64,000 nt of DNA from Sciurus carolinensis (GCF_902686445.1 NC_062213.1:37460741-37524740), one strand, 5' to 3'. Counted from the stretch's first letter, positions 32,532 through 43,974 are shown. Program-made: numbers and translations. The notes: generated by a model from the sequence alone, not told the origin.

Positions 32532-34437
32532 AATCAATAGCGTAGCACCTGCATGGACTGCAGACTCTGCCCAGGAGGTTCTATAGCCTCCACTAAAAGC
32601 AGGTCTTAGGAAGGCTTCCACCAGGGTTCTGCCCAGCTCCCTCACTTATATCTGCAACATCCTATTACCAAACGAAGTCACATTCTACATTAGGACTGTA
32701 ACTCACATCATGCAAGGGTGAGATCTAAGTGACTGGCTCTCCAGGGCGTAGCTACAGCTTCGTCCGTAGGGAACTGTGGGTGTAGGAAATGGCTTCGCTT
32801 GTCCCAGTCTGAACTGGGCTTTATGTTCTGGTGCTGATGATCAGTGGCTAATGGCTTCAGAGCTATGGAGGAAATTGCTGGGCACTTCCAGAGCTGGGTG
32901 TATCTTTGTGTGGTTAAAAACACACTAATATAATTTTTTAAAAAAGAAATCAATGGGATTAGAAGCAGCACCACCATTTTTCACTACAGTGGTCATTAGA
33001 ATAGAAGGATCAGTTTGCCATTAGAAGGGCAGAAAGCCAAAGACCCACATTCCAGTGGTTGGAAAAACAAGAGGGACCCCTGAAGGAGAAGGAAAGGTGG
33101 GGTAGAGGAACTGAGAATACAGGTGACAAAGATGGTAGAACCTCCAGCAAGAAGTGGACGGGGATAAAGGGACCCTTTCAAAATGAGCACTGAAAATCCT
33201 AGGCCACGTGGTTGTTCTATCTGGGCTTCCTGTGTGCTGGGAACTTGGCCAGTGTGGTCTTAGCCCTGACATGAAGAAAAACAAAGGCTCCTATTCCAAT
33301 CTGCAGCTATCATTCCATGACGGTCAGCGGAGTTAGAAGGCTCACATTTTCCAAGATCGGAGTTGGGGCCGCTGAGGAGTTTGAATAATAAATTCTGGTG
33401 ATGAATAAAACTTGAGTCATATAAAAAAAATATATAACAAAGTAAAACAAAAACTTCTGGCTTGAAAAACATCTAAAACAAGAAATCTATTTGATGTCTG
33501 AACACATTCATCATATCCCCAGGCCTGACCATCAGACTTCCAATCAAATCACAATGTCTAACAAAATGTTTTCTCTGTATTTTTATTTTTTTTTGAAACT
33601 CTTCACAGACATCCAAGAGATCAAAGTTACAAGAACAAGCATTAGTTTTTATGTATTTTTAAAAAAGGAGTCTTACTTTTCAGAATGATTGTCTACATAA
33701 ATAAATATTCAGGGGGTACCATCCCCACCGTATCCATCTGAGTCTGAAATGGGGAAGGGGGTCCAAGGAAGGTTAGGGAGCTCTGTCTTCAGAAGGGGTC
33801 TCGGTACTGGACCAGCTGAAATAATAGATGTTTCTACACAGGATTTGTGGGTGTTGGCTCGTTACAACCAAGCATGGAATTCCCCTTAGAGACAAATCCA
33901 AAGGAACTGGGGTCAAGAACGGTCCACTGGACAACTCAAATATCATGCGGCTTATGAAGGGTCCACCTTGCTGGCTTTCTGACATAATAAGGAAGCCAAA
34001 CAACTGAAGTAGTGCTGGCAGTTACTATTTAAGGGTTTACTTGTCAAGTTGGGGAGGAAGTTACAGAAACAGATGGACAGTATCACTTAGGAGATGAAAT
34101 CTTAAGAGTTCCTGGGGGTTAGGGGGCCCAGCTCCATCCCTCCCTCACTCCATCTGGACTTTGATGTGGGCTGTGACAAAAATACCACTACTTTCCTGCA
34201 GAACTGTGAATTTAAAATATGACAATTTCACGGAGCATTGTTGACACTTCTCAGTCCGTGTCTTAGATGCCATATCTGTCTAAGAATCTTCCTTTTAGTT
34301 CTTTGCATGGTAACCAGAAAGCAAATATTTATGAAATGAATAGAAGAAAGGCTGAATTAGAGACAAGCAGTTGACATCTATAGGGCCTTTATGTACACCG
34401 AAATCTGGGCTAGACACTTAAATGAGTTGATTTGAAT
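32532..34437. other. Unassigned sequence, about 1.9 kb
   Basis: I recognise no repeat, RNA gene or exon. Several minus frames between 32708 and 33472 overlap one another and have no domain. Confidence 0.45.
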
Positions 34438-34640
34438 TTCTTTTTTCTTTTCTTCTCCTTTTGGTGCTGGGGATGGAACGCAGAACCTTTCGCATGCTAG
34501 GCAAGTAAGTGCTCAAGCACCTTTTGGTTTATGTTTTATTTTGAGACAAGGTCTCACCAAGTTGCCCAGGCTGCCCTTGAACTTGCCTTAGCCTCCTGAG
34601 TGGCTAAACTTGCAGGTGTGTGGCACAGTGCCTGGCTAAT
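34438..34640 (-). mobile_element. B1-dID SINE, antisense
   Basis: T-rich start, ttggtgctggggatggaacg (antisense ID), gagacaaggtctcaccaagt and gcaggtgtgtggcacagtgc (antisense B1). Confidence 0.9.
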
Positions 34641-34769
34641 TTAATTTTCATAACCATCCTGAACTGATGATCAGAAAGTTACTCAAGGAACTTAGTCTTT
34701 AGCTTGGGAGATAAAGAAAAAAGTGGAGAAAAAGCAAACAATAAAAATAATGGCGTATAACAATAGAAA

Positions 34770-35040
34770 GGCTTTATTCATTCAGTCAATAAGCAGTATT
34801 TTGTGTGAGGCACTGTCCTGGGTGCTGGAGGGAGAGCACCAAAGGACAAAATAAACCTGGAAAGTAGGTGACAACATTTTAAATGATGATACATGCTCTG
34901 AGAACTCAAGGCCACTTACGGTTTGATATCAAATGAACTGCATTGAAGAGTGAGAGGAAGAGGTGGCCTAAAGAGAGGAGCTCCCAAAGGAAAGAATTTA
35001 ACTTTGAAGGATGAGAAGGATTTAAATGAGAAGAGTGCAT
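34770..35040 (-). repeat. L2 LINE 3' relic
   Basis: tattcattcagtcaataagc, gtgaggcactgtcctgggtg and ctgagaactcaaggccac follow antisense L2. Confidence 0.7.
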
Positions 35041-35044
35041 TACC

Positions 35045-35180
35045 TTACCATTTAAGTAACGTTTATTGAGTACCAACTTTTAGGCATTCCGGTAATAATT
35101 AGGCTTTGTCCAGTAAATTATTGTTACTGCATGCCTGGGAGACAGTAGGTGCTAAATAAGTTAACACTTATTGCTATCCT
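35045..35180. repeat. L2/MIR relic
   Basis: aacgtttattgagtaccaac is antisense L2-like, and gcctgggagacagtaggtgc is sense L2/MIR-like. Two fragments may abut here. Confidence 0.4.
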
Positions 35181-35224
35181 TGTACTGTCCTTGTATCTCC
35201 CTGAACTGGGAGAAGTTCCAAACA

Positions 35225-35375
35225 CGTTATTCACTTTTCTTTATTTCATCTTCAATTTATAGATGAAGAAGTTGAATTATGGAGAGATTAAGTAACTTCC
35301 AAAGTCACAGCAGAGCTGGGATTTGAAGCCAGGTAGTTGATCTGACAGCTCTGATGGTTGCTGTACCATTTTAAA
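35225..35375 (-). repeat. MIR SINE relic
   Basis: ttcaatttatagatgaagaa, gagattaagtaacttccaaa and gcagagctgggatttgaagc give a clear antisense MIR. Confidence 0.8.
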
Positions 35376-35794
35376 AGGAAGAATAAAAGAGCTAATTGTG
35401 GGTCAAGTGCCAGATGCTGCACTTTGGGCTTCAGGTCTCCAGCATATTACCAGGTTTGATACAAATTAAAACAAACACGAAGATCTCTGCTTCAAGTGAA
35501 GGATGAGATTTACCTTGCTGCCTAAAACAACTGCTTTCCTAGTATCTCTAGATCCAAATTCACCTGGTTCCATTCTCAGCACCCGTGCCTGGTAGCTGCC
35601 AGCTTTACAGTATTTTGTGTTTATTTATCTTGTTCTTTTGCTCCTCTTGGATCTTGTCACCTGCAGACTATGGACTCCCGACATAGACCATGAGCTGCAT
35701 GGAATGCTACTTCCTGATTCGTCTTCCTCCAAGGCACCTGAGACGGTATCTTTTACACATCTGGAGCTCCAAGTTGGATCTTGAATCTTCTCAG
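35376..35794. other. Unassigned sequence
   Basis: No recognisable element. Confidence 0.35.
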
Positions 35795-36060
35795 CTCAAT
35801 TTAATTCAGTTTGTGCAAAGCTTCATTAGGTACCTGCCCTGTCTCACGTTATTCTGGGTGATAAAAATATAGAAATGAGTAAGATGAGGTTCTCATGTTC
35901 AGGGGACTCTCAGTGCAGTGGGACAGGCCTGTGAAGCAGGAATCACCCACCAGTGTGAAGAGTGCAGTGAGGTAATACAAGAAAGGCCCAGAAAGGATAG
36001 AGCACCCCCTCACTGGGGAGGGCCCAGCTGGGAGGCCTGGGGTGTAGAGCAGGTAAGTTT
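35795..36060 (-). repeat. Probable L2 relic
   Basis: cattaggtacctgccctgtc, atagaaatgagtaagatgag and ggactctcagtgcagtggga resemble antisense L2 (attgagtacctactatg, aatgaataagacaggg, ctcacagtctagtgggg). Confidence 0.5.
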
Positions 36061-36149
36061 TCCCCAGGCAGGTGATCCCGGTGCTGGGTATAAATGGTGG
36101 AGAAGAGAGGTTAAAAATCCTGGGAATACTGCGTGCAAAGGCACTGAAG

Positions 36150-36288
36150 GGCTGGGTGTGGGAGCTCACACCTGTCATCCTAGTGACTCAAGAGGCTGAG
36201 GCAGGAGGATCACAAGTTTGAGGCCAGCCTGGGCAACTTATGTTGAAGGCCCTGAGTTCAATCCTCAGCATGGGAAAAAAAAAAAAAA
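36150..36288 (+). mobile_element. B1-dID SINE with internal deletion
   Basis: The B1 head (cacacctgtcatcctagtga, gaggccagcctgggcaactt) joins directly to the ID 3' end (gccctgagttcaatcctcag), missing the linker and ID 5' half with box A. It ends in an A-tail. Confidence 0.9.
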
Positions 36289-36494
36289 GATTGAAGCATG
36301 AAAGAGCTCAGTGCATCTGGGAAGGGAAGCAGAGTTTAGTGCTGGAAAGGGAGGAGCAGGCAAGACCTGAGGTTGAGGAGGTAGGGGCCAGGCAAGAAAG
36401 GGCAAGAATCAGAAAACCAAGGTGACTGAGAACCAGGTGAGATGTTAACACAGAGTCAACTGTGACCCAGGGACAAGAAGGATACAAGTGGCAC

Positions 36495-36695
36495 CTGCTG
36501 GGCTTGGGCTGTGTTAGGTACTGTTCTACTCAATTCACGGGTATTAGGTCTAGATCCTCACAGGCCTATCAGGTAATAACACCATGCTTCCCCAATTTAC
36601 AGATGAGGAAACTTTAGAGCTAGAGAGGGCAAGTAATTTTCCCAAAGCAAATATGTTTTCAGGAAGTATGACTCCAAAATTCAACTTTAATGAGT
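36495..36695 (-). repeat. MIR SINE relic
   Basis: tccccaatttacagatgagg and gagagggcaagtaattttcc are the antisense MIR core. Confidence 0.75.
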
Positions 36696-36848
36696 TTGCT
36701 CATCTTACTCCCCAAATGCTGAATTTCAGTTATTAAAATGCTTTCAAATAGCACTAGGTCTTTTGGAGGGAGCAAATACAGTGTAGGGGGAAATAAAAAA
36801 CTATAATAACAGGGATAAACCACACTCGAAACACCAAGGAAGGATACT

Positions 36849-37220
36849 TGCTAAGGTTTGTATATGGCTTGTGCCCTCTGAAAGGCATGTTCAAGTTTGC
36901 CCCCAATGTAACAGTGTTAGGAGGTGATTAGGTCCTTACGAAGGGTTAATGAGCTGATTTCCCAAGGGAGCAGGTTCCTGTCCTGAGAGTGGGTTGTGCT
37001 GCAAAGTGAGCCTGCCCCGTGTTCTGTCTCCTCCGCTGCACCCACTCGCTCCCCTGCTTTCTGCCAGGAGTAGAAGCAGCGCAAGGTCCTCCCAGAAGTT
37101 GAGCAGATTCCAGCCCCAGGCTCTTGGACTTTGCAGCCACCAGAAAACTGAGCCAAAATAAACCTCTATATCATCCAGTCTTGGGTATTCTGTTACAGCA
37201 ACAGAATATGAACCAAAACA
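36849..37220 (+). mobile_element. MST-like MaLR LTR
   Basis: tgctaaggtttgtatatggc at the 5' end, ccaatgtaacagtgttagga, gagccaaaataaacctctat and atgaaccaaaaca at the 3' end follow the MSTA/MSTB-type MaLR LTR. No internal sequence. Confidence 0.85.
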
Positions 37221-37342
37221 GAATCCTTTTAGAAAAAGAGCAAGACATTTATACATCTCCCCGTCTGTAGAATAGCTGGGATATTGTCCATATGAGATTA
37301 TTATGTACAAACATAATTAAACGGAAATTTGCTTATGATGCT

Positions 37343-37552
37343 TTAAGGCAATGCTAACTTAGGCCTGTTTAATGGAATGTGGCATCTTTTCCTGTGAAAG
37401 TCTCTTTTCCTGCGGCAGAAGTCACCAGCGCTCTCTTCTCTACCTCGTAGATTCACCAGAATGTACAGGGGACCCTGAGTCCCAGCAGCTAGCAGTATAA
37501 AAAGGAGGCTCAGGATATACGTGGCCACACCATTCTTCTTGATCACTGACAT
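37343..37552 (-). other. Weak candidate signal-peptide first exon
   Basis: This minus-strand frame of 69 codons starts with a short polar, basic stretch (MSVIKKNG), then a hydrophobic run (YILSLLFILLAAG), as in a secretory signal peptide. A gag|gtagag donor-like site (junction at 37444/37443) would end the exon after about 36 codons, and the residues beyond it look like noise. It lies outside recognised repeats. I recognise no family and see no partner exon or promoter on the minus strand. Chance is the likelier explanation. Confidence 0.12.
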
Positions 37553-37845
37553 CCGATGGTCAGAATGAGCATCCTGTTGTCACTGAATGGAGCAAAGGTT
37601 AACTTCCTCAACTTTGCATTTGAGGCCACTATAACTACCTTTCCAGATTCGTCTATCACCAGTACCTCCCTCTCCCTGCCCCCACTACATGCACCCCTCT
37701 GCACCAGCCTAAAGGACTCACTAAGACCTAACTTGCATTTTTATAGGACTGGGTTTTCAACACCCATGTTGCTTTGACTGACTCCGTGCACTGTCCTACA
37801 CCTCCAGCTGCCCACCAAACAAAACCCAACCCATCCTGGAAAGTC

Positions 37846-38046
37846 TCAATTTAAAGCCAGATGCAGTGGGGCACACCTGTAATCCCAGCCGCTTGGGAGG
37901 CTGAGGCAGGAGGATTGCAAGTTCAATGCCAGCCTCAGCAACTTAGCAAGGCTATAAGCAACTTAGTGAGACCTTGTCTCAAAAATTTTTTTAAAAAAGG
38001 CTGGGGATGTGGTAAGTGCCCCTGGGTGCAATCCTGGCTACCACCA

Positions 38047-38089
<43 letters not shown>

Positions 38090-38101
38090 GGGCTCAGTTT
38101 A
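37846..38101 (+). mobile_element. B1-dID SINE with AAT-repeat tail
   Basis: The head cacacctgtaatcccagccg and the short ID tail ggctggggatgtggtaagtg (box A partly deleted) end in (AAT)n at 38047-38087. The near-direct repeats ctcaatttaa (37846-37855) and ctcagtttaa (38092-38101) are the likely duplication. Confidence 0.92.
38047..38087. repeat. (AAT)n microsatellite in SINE tail
   Basis: About 13 trinucleotide units growing from the SINE A-tail. Confidence 0.95.
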
Positions 38102-38878
38102 AGGACAATCTTGTTACCCCCACAAGAAGCCACCTTTCCCAGGGTGCGTAGTGTGTCTTCACATCTTTCCTTGCTGCCCCTCCTACCCTCACCATATCCT
38201 CCCAGAGGGGTAGAACCACATCAAGTGCATGTCTAGATACTCCCCAGAGACCAGGCCTAACATAGACCTGGTACTTATTAAACATATGCTAAACAGTTAC
38301 AGTGTTGACTTAGTATTTTCACTACCTCCAATTCAACAAAACTCAGATCCCAGAAATCTCAGATGAGAATTTACCTTCACTTGAAAAGATTCACTGAAAA
38401 GAGTATTTACAGCTTCTCCCCATGTCTTGGTTTAGAACATAAAAACTGTTGGGAAATTTCTCCCCATGTTCCATTTCATTCCTCTAGCCACACTGGAAGC
38501 CGATCCTCTTTATTGTCACCTCCAAACTTTGGAAAACAACTGGTGTCCATCCTTGGCATAACATTCTTGGTAGACCTTAGAATTCAGCCACACAGGGCAG
38601 CATGTCTATCACAGAATGGCTTCATGTCCCCAGCACAGGACTCCATGAAGTACAAGCCCCCATGGTGTAACTAGCTCACACATAGAGTTTTTGTCCTACT
38701 TCTACCTAATTCATTTTTCATTGGAAGATTCTGTTAAGTCTACTTTTTCCTCTGCGCATTCAATAACCTCAGCTCTCCCAGGGTGATTTCCAGCCTTTTT
38801 CAATATTGTCAAGTTGAAATAGACTATAGACTATGGTATTCTTGTAAGGGCCTAAGAGAGGCTTTTCAATATATTAAA

Positions 38879-38880
<2 letters not shown>
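38102..38880. other. Unassigned sequence
   Basis: No recognisable element or exon. Confidence 0.4.
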
Positions 38881-38925
<45 letters not shown>

Positions 38926-38941
38926 AGAGAGAGAGAGAGAG
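38881..38941. repeat. (GT)20 plus (GA)n compound microsatellite
   Basis: Forty bases of pure GT (38881-38920), then a GA run (38925-38941). Confidence 0.97.
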
Positions 38942-39356
38942 ACAATGGAGATTTCTTTCTTAAGATCAGGTTACAATATAAAAATGTCAAACCCATCTAA
39001 ATTTTAATGAACATAAGGTAAGCATTTGGAAACCCTCTTAAGTACTTGGAATAGCTCTTTCAACAGCTGGGCCCTCTGTCATTTTAGCTCCAGGAAATTG
39101 ATCAAAGACCAAAAATCAGCCCTTTATGTGGTCACCTCAGTCTGGCCCCAGAGCAACAGATGTTGAATGAGAGAGAGAGCAGTGTCTCCCACTGAGCTCA
39201 AGCTTGACATTTTTTCACTTGTTAGAGTTATTTCAAGATTATTAGGTTTGACTTCCCTGGCCCAGACCCAGTAGATTCTTCTCTCCTTGATCAAACCTAG
39301 AGGGATGGGCTTTGGTTTTGCATTTGGGCATGGTGAAATTTCAATCACTGTCTCCC

Positions 39357-39358
<2 letters not shown>
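38942..39358. other. Unassigned sequence between two dinucleotide tracts
   Basis: No recognisable element. It is flanked by GT on the left and CA on the right. Confidence 0.4.
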
Positions 39359-39407
<49 letters not shown>

Positions 39408-39418
39408 ACACACACACA
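39359..39418. repeat. (CA)n microsatellite
   Basis: About 60 bases of CA with one interruption near 39403. Complementary to the GT tract at 38881. Confidence 0.97.
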
Positions 39419-39549
39419 TCCACACACTCACATGCACATACATGGTGCTGTACCTCCAAATAATTGGATATGCCCAGGATAAGGCTCTCTTCCAAGCAGA
39501 GCGGCCCTGAAACAGCCTTTGCCCTTTTTAGAATAAACACAGTTTTATG

Positions 39550-39571
39550 TTTTGTCCAGCAGGTGGCGCTG
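39550..39571 (+). promoter_or_regulatory. CTCF-binding motif match
   Basis: 39556-39568 reads ccagcaggtggcg, a perfect CCASYAGRKGGCR core, followed by ct. It is not in a recognised repeat. It points away from the motif at 20.94 kb. Confidence 0.6.
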
Positions 39572-39782
39572 TGGACCGTGCTCTGCGGGGACTGTCTAAA
39601 TGCAATTTGGGGATTCTATCAACTCCTTAACAGGAGCCTTTCCCAAAAAAGTCTGGAATTAGGGCCAGTGTCCTTTAGCACACCTTCCTCTTTTCTGAAA
39701 CCTTACAAACTTTACTTATCCAGAACACGACTGACAATGGATCCGAAAATGTGCAAAATTGTCTCTAGTTTTTCTAGTCTAT

Positions 39783-40060
39783 TCATCCATTCAGCAACTG
39801 TTCAGTGAGTGGCTCCCAGGTGCCAGGCACACTTCTGGGTAGTGGGGATGTGGAGGTGGGCAAATGAGATGACTCAGTGATGTCATGCCCACACAGAACT
39901 GTCTATGGGAGCAGTCAGACAATGAACTCAATAAATAACTCTTCTGTAATGTCTGTTATCAATACTCAGAATTACAAATAAAGTCTTTTAGAAGGACTGG
40001 TCAGGGAAAGTCTTTTGGGGGCTGGGGGTGGTGGTGAGCTGAGACCTGAATGATTCTAAC
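39783..40060 (-). repeat. L2 LINE 3' relic
   Basis: ttcatccattcagcaactgt, caggtgccaggcacacttct, gcagtcagacaatgaactca and gagctgagacctgaatgatt are in antisense L2 order. Confidence 0.85.
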
Positions 40061-40064
40061 CAAG

Positions 40065-40222
40065 TGGTTCCGACCATAATTGCACACTGGAGTCACCCGG
40101 GGACTTAGCCAGCCTGGCTAACCCCGGGCTGCTGACTTTACTGGTCAGGGGCAGGTTCAGATACCAGGGTTTGGGACTTTTCTGGGTGATCTAAAAGTGC
40201 AGCCAGGGTTGAGAACGTTAAC
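40065..40222. mobile_element. MER5A-like hAT-Charlie relic
   Basis: The left end agtggttccgaccataattg and the right end gcagccagggttgagaacgt are near-inverted termini of a short MER5-type element, with actggagtcacccggggact inside. Confidence 0.8.
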
Positions 40223-41019
40223 TCTGAATATCTAAGTAGGACGTCATGCTATTTGTTTGGGAAATTATCCTGTAACTGAATGGAAAGCACTATTCAGAAG
40301 AGTAAAAACGTGTCGGGGATTCTCTGTCGCTGGCTGAAATTTTGTCAAGCTGGACCTCAGAGTTCACTCCTCACCTGTTCCCTGAGGAGTAGGGGGACTG
40401 TTGCCACCCTCCTCCCCCAATTTGGATTCACTCCAGTGGCCTGTGTGGGAGGGGCACTGTCTACCTACCATCTCTCTGTGTCAGGAAAGGAGCAGCTCCA
40501 TTGTTTTTCTACCCAGACAAATGCAGGTGACGGGCCTGAGCTGCTACCCAATCCTGTGCTTCTGACCTTGTACAGAACTCCCTGTCTCTCCCCTTGGGCT
40601 CTGGAATTCATCAAGCACTGAAAGGGAAAGGGAGTCCTCATTCTGACCTGGAAAGAGGACACAGGGGACTCTCTGAGCCTGATGGGCTCCAGCCCTGGGC
40701 CATGAGTCTTCCTCCTCTGTGTATCTTCCCTGAGGCAGATGGGTCCCTCTCACTGGTGCCATTCAGAGTGGTGACAGATGCTACTGGGCTGCCCTAGAGC
40801 ATCTCCTGGTTGCTTTTTCAAGAAGCTGGAGCAGACCTTTTCCTGAAGGCTGAGCAGGAGCAGCTCACCACAGTTGTCTTCCTTACACTTGGAAGTGCTC
40901 AGGGAGGCCAGTCTCAGGTCTAGAGTGAGGACACGTTCTCAGAGGAGAGAGCCCTCTCTAGAGTCGTATCCTTGGTATTTGCCCTGTCCCCACAGTTCTC
41001 TTTCACTTCACTTTTGATC
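40223..41019. other. Unassigned sequence
   Basis: No recognisable element. Overlapping frames on both strands (40280-40797) lack domains. Confidence 0.4.
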
Positions 41020-41120
41020 ATGGAAAATTCAAAACATATGCAAAGTCAAAAGAATACTAAAGTTGGAAACCCAAGATGCTGCTTACATCTCCCAGCTTCA
41101 GAAATGGTCCAGGGACTCCC
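41020..41120. repeat. Possible old interspersed repeat
   Basis: attcaaaacatatgcaaagt and then cttacatctcccagcttcag resemble the same unresolved repeat suspected at 3720-3870. Confidence 0.25.
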
Positions 41121-41319
41121 AATCTTACAACATGTCCTGAGAGGGGAAGCCCAGGTGTTGGCAGGGCTGTACTCTGCAGGCTCCACTGGAGTGTTTTTTC
41201 TTGCTGCTTCTGGTTTCAAGAGGCTGCGCACATTCCCTGGTCTTGAGCTCTTCCTCATGACACTCCAACATGCCGCTGCCAATGTCACTTCCGCTACCGC
41301 CCATTCTGTTCTCCTGGTT

Positions 41320-41512
41320 CCCTGTTGTAAGAGTCCTTGTGATTACATTGCCCACTCCCGCTCCAGATAATTCAAGATAATCTCCCTACCACAACATCCT
41401 TAACTGAATCACAGCTGTGAAGTCCCTTTCTCTATAGGTAGTAAAGTTCACAGGTTCAGGGGACTTGGATGTGGACATCTTTGGGGGGGACATTTGTTAT
41501 CCTACCACTAGG
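41320..41512 (-). mobile_element. MLT1-type LTR fragment, antisense
   Basis: acaggttcaggggacttgga, tgtggacatctttgggggg and ttgttatcctaccact are the antisense MLT1 5' end. Confidence 0.65.
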
Positions 41513-42049
41513 GAGGAAAGAGCTGCTGGACACCCAGGCTCACAAACCACATCAGAACTTTCTCCTCTTTGATGGTCTTCCTAGGATGGACAATTGACAG
41601 TAACATGCTCCAGGAAATCCAGAGCTGTCCATTGATCTGAGAGGAGGTATCTGGGGATTCCAAAGCAGATAACCTGTAGCTCTTTTCTCTCCTTTTATGG
41701 AAATTCCTTAAAACTGCAAGCATCCATTCATAAATAGTTATTCAGCTACCACCATCACAGAGTATCAGTTGGGGACTCCCTCTTTGTATGGGTTGTACAG
41801 ATGTTACATAAACTTGCTATATCCCTTGAATCTGGGTGACTCTGAACCTGCTACTACCAGGTCCAGGTCTTAAGACTTGGGTCACTTTCACTTTCTGACT
41901 CAGAACTCTAGCACTAGGGTATCTGAGCTTTCATTAAGTCCAGCTACTTTGCTGCAAGAAGCACAGGGAGAGGCCCTGAGGTCACCAGGAGAGGAACAGG
42001 GCAGAATTGAGCATAGCATTCCAACTGCTCCTACCAGGTCCAGGAGCCC
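41513..42049. other. Unassigned sequence
   Basis: No recognisable element. Confidence 0.35.
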
Positions 42050-42280
42050 GCTGACCTTCCCAACCCGACCAACTGCCAGCTGAGTACCACCAAATGACAC
42101 CAGTGCCTACCGAGGCAGCAGGAGAATCACCCACAAACATCCTCCTGGATTCCTGACCCACGAAATTGTGAGTTAAGTACATGATTGCGGAGTGAAGCTT
42201 CTCCATCTTAGGGTCATTGTTACACAGCCATTGTGAACAGGAGCTAATGTTGAAGGTTGTCACATGCTGTGTGCTAATCA
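42050..42280 (+). mobile_element. MLT-class LTR, 3' portion
   Basis: attcctgacccacgaaattg, tgagttaagtacatgattgc and tcattgttacacagccattg match the 3' terminus of MLT-class LTRs. Confidence 0.6.
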
Positions 42281-43974
42281 CTTTCTATAGAGTCTGAGGG
42301 TAGAAATTGAGGGGCCCTCCAGCTATAAATTCCAATGAGACTCCTCATTCAATAGTGTTGACTCTGGACCTCTCCAGAGTCAAACAGCTGTAGCAAACAG
42401 ATGAGAAAACTCACCTCTGAAGCAGAGATCGTAGAAACAAGAAGTCACAGAGTTGTTCCAGGTGACAAATGGAACAAGAGTTTTGTAATCTGAGAAAGCC
42501 TGTCCCAATGCTGTAGTTAGTAGTGGTAGTTATAGTAACAGGAGAAATTAAAGGAGAGGAGTCATTCCCTACTTGTTTTAATACTGTCTCCAAGGGTGGG
42601 TGTTATTATAGGTTTGAAGTCATTTGATTTTGCATCATAACTCATTTTCGGTATTAAAGAGAAGAAAAAGACAAGGGAAAAATTATTTTTTTCTCCCTGG
42701 GAGTTTGGGAGCTAACATGTTACTTGCTAATGTATTATATAATTTGTGGATTATGTAATTTGTGGACAGATTTATTCCCTTCCTGTCCTGGGCTGACCCT
42801 CCTCTCTCACTTGCCTTCTCTGATTCACATGGGTTATATGTGTGCCCATTACTATACTGTATTTGAAATGTGGACTATTTGTGAACCTGTGGCCACTTAT
42901 TTGAAATTAGTTGTCCTTCAGAAAGTTTGATCAAGCCTAACACAAATACAGATTGAAGAGCTGAAGAGAAATGAGTCCACCTCTCTAAGGAAAGCCGTTC
43001 TGACAGCCAAGGCATGAACTTGAGCCCAGAAAATAGCCAGCAGTGGCAGAGTTAGAAAGCTGCCTTTTGAAGACATTTCTAGTTGAGTCTCATAGAAAAA
43101 TCTGTAAAAGATTAGAAGCTGGAATTCAAGGGCTGCCAGGATCCAAACCCACACAGCCTCTGGGACCCAAGGCCTTTTGTTACAATATATGGGAGTCTAT
43201 ATTCTTGAGCAAATGAGAGAAAGAATACACAAAAGCACATTTTTCTCTCTTGTAGAGTAAGATCTCTGTGTCGAATGCGTTATTTTGAATTTTAAAAACC
43301 TATTTGGAATTTCCATATGTTTTTGGCCATTCTGAAAGACTCCCATGTCGACTAGCCTACCCTAACAAAAAACAGATAAAAATGTGTGGGTTTGGAAAAA
43401 TACAAAGCAGGCCTATCATTGCTTGGCTTCCTTCCAGGACTGTGGCGTCTGAGGAGGTTAGAAGAGGTCAGAGTCACCTGGGGTATAGCTTTTCTGTGTC
43501 TGAAGTATGTACCTTTTCACTTGTGGGAGTTGCTGTAAACATGGGTAACTCAGCTCTCCCAAGGTCAGGATGCCATCTTTCAGAGATGGGATGCTTATTT
43601 ATAAAGGCAGTGGCTGCTCTTTGGGACAAAGACACCAAAGATCTGAGCTCCAATCAGACTTCAGAGCCTGGAGAGAAGAGGAAATCGACTAGGTTTTGTT
43701 CCCTGGTGGCAATCTCTGTTTAGGCTGAGAAAGGAACAGAAGTGCTCCCTTCTCCCCAAAAACTGAACTTCCAGCATTCACAGATTACACTCCGCAAATT
43801 GCCGAACCCTGAATCGTGGTGGTTTGGTGCCCACAGTACACAGTACACAGGAAGCAACGGTGAGTGGCCCAGAGAAGCACACAGGCATTAACCTATGTGC
43901 CAGCCCGACCAGGTGAAGGCAGAAGACAGTGGGAAGGAGACCCAGAGGTGGACCCCATCAGAAGCCTGGGGAGG
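42281..43974. other. Unassigned sequence, about 1.7 kb
   Basis: No recognisable repeat or RNA. A 139-residue plus frame at 43304-43723 has no domain, signal peptide or splice context that I can support. Confidence 0.45.

Noticed and set aside
40972..41370. 132-residue plus frame
   Set aside because: Its C-terminal part enters the antisense MLT1 fragment and two minus frames overlap it. No domain.
43304..43723. 139-residue plus frame
   Set aside because: No recognisable motif, no splice sites of note and no start context. Nothing separates it from chance.
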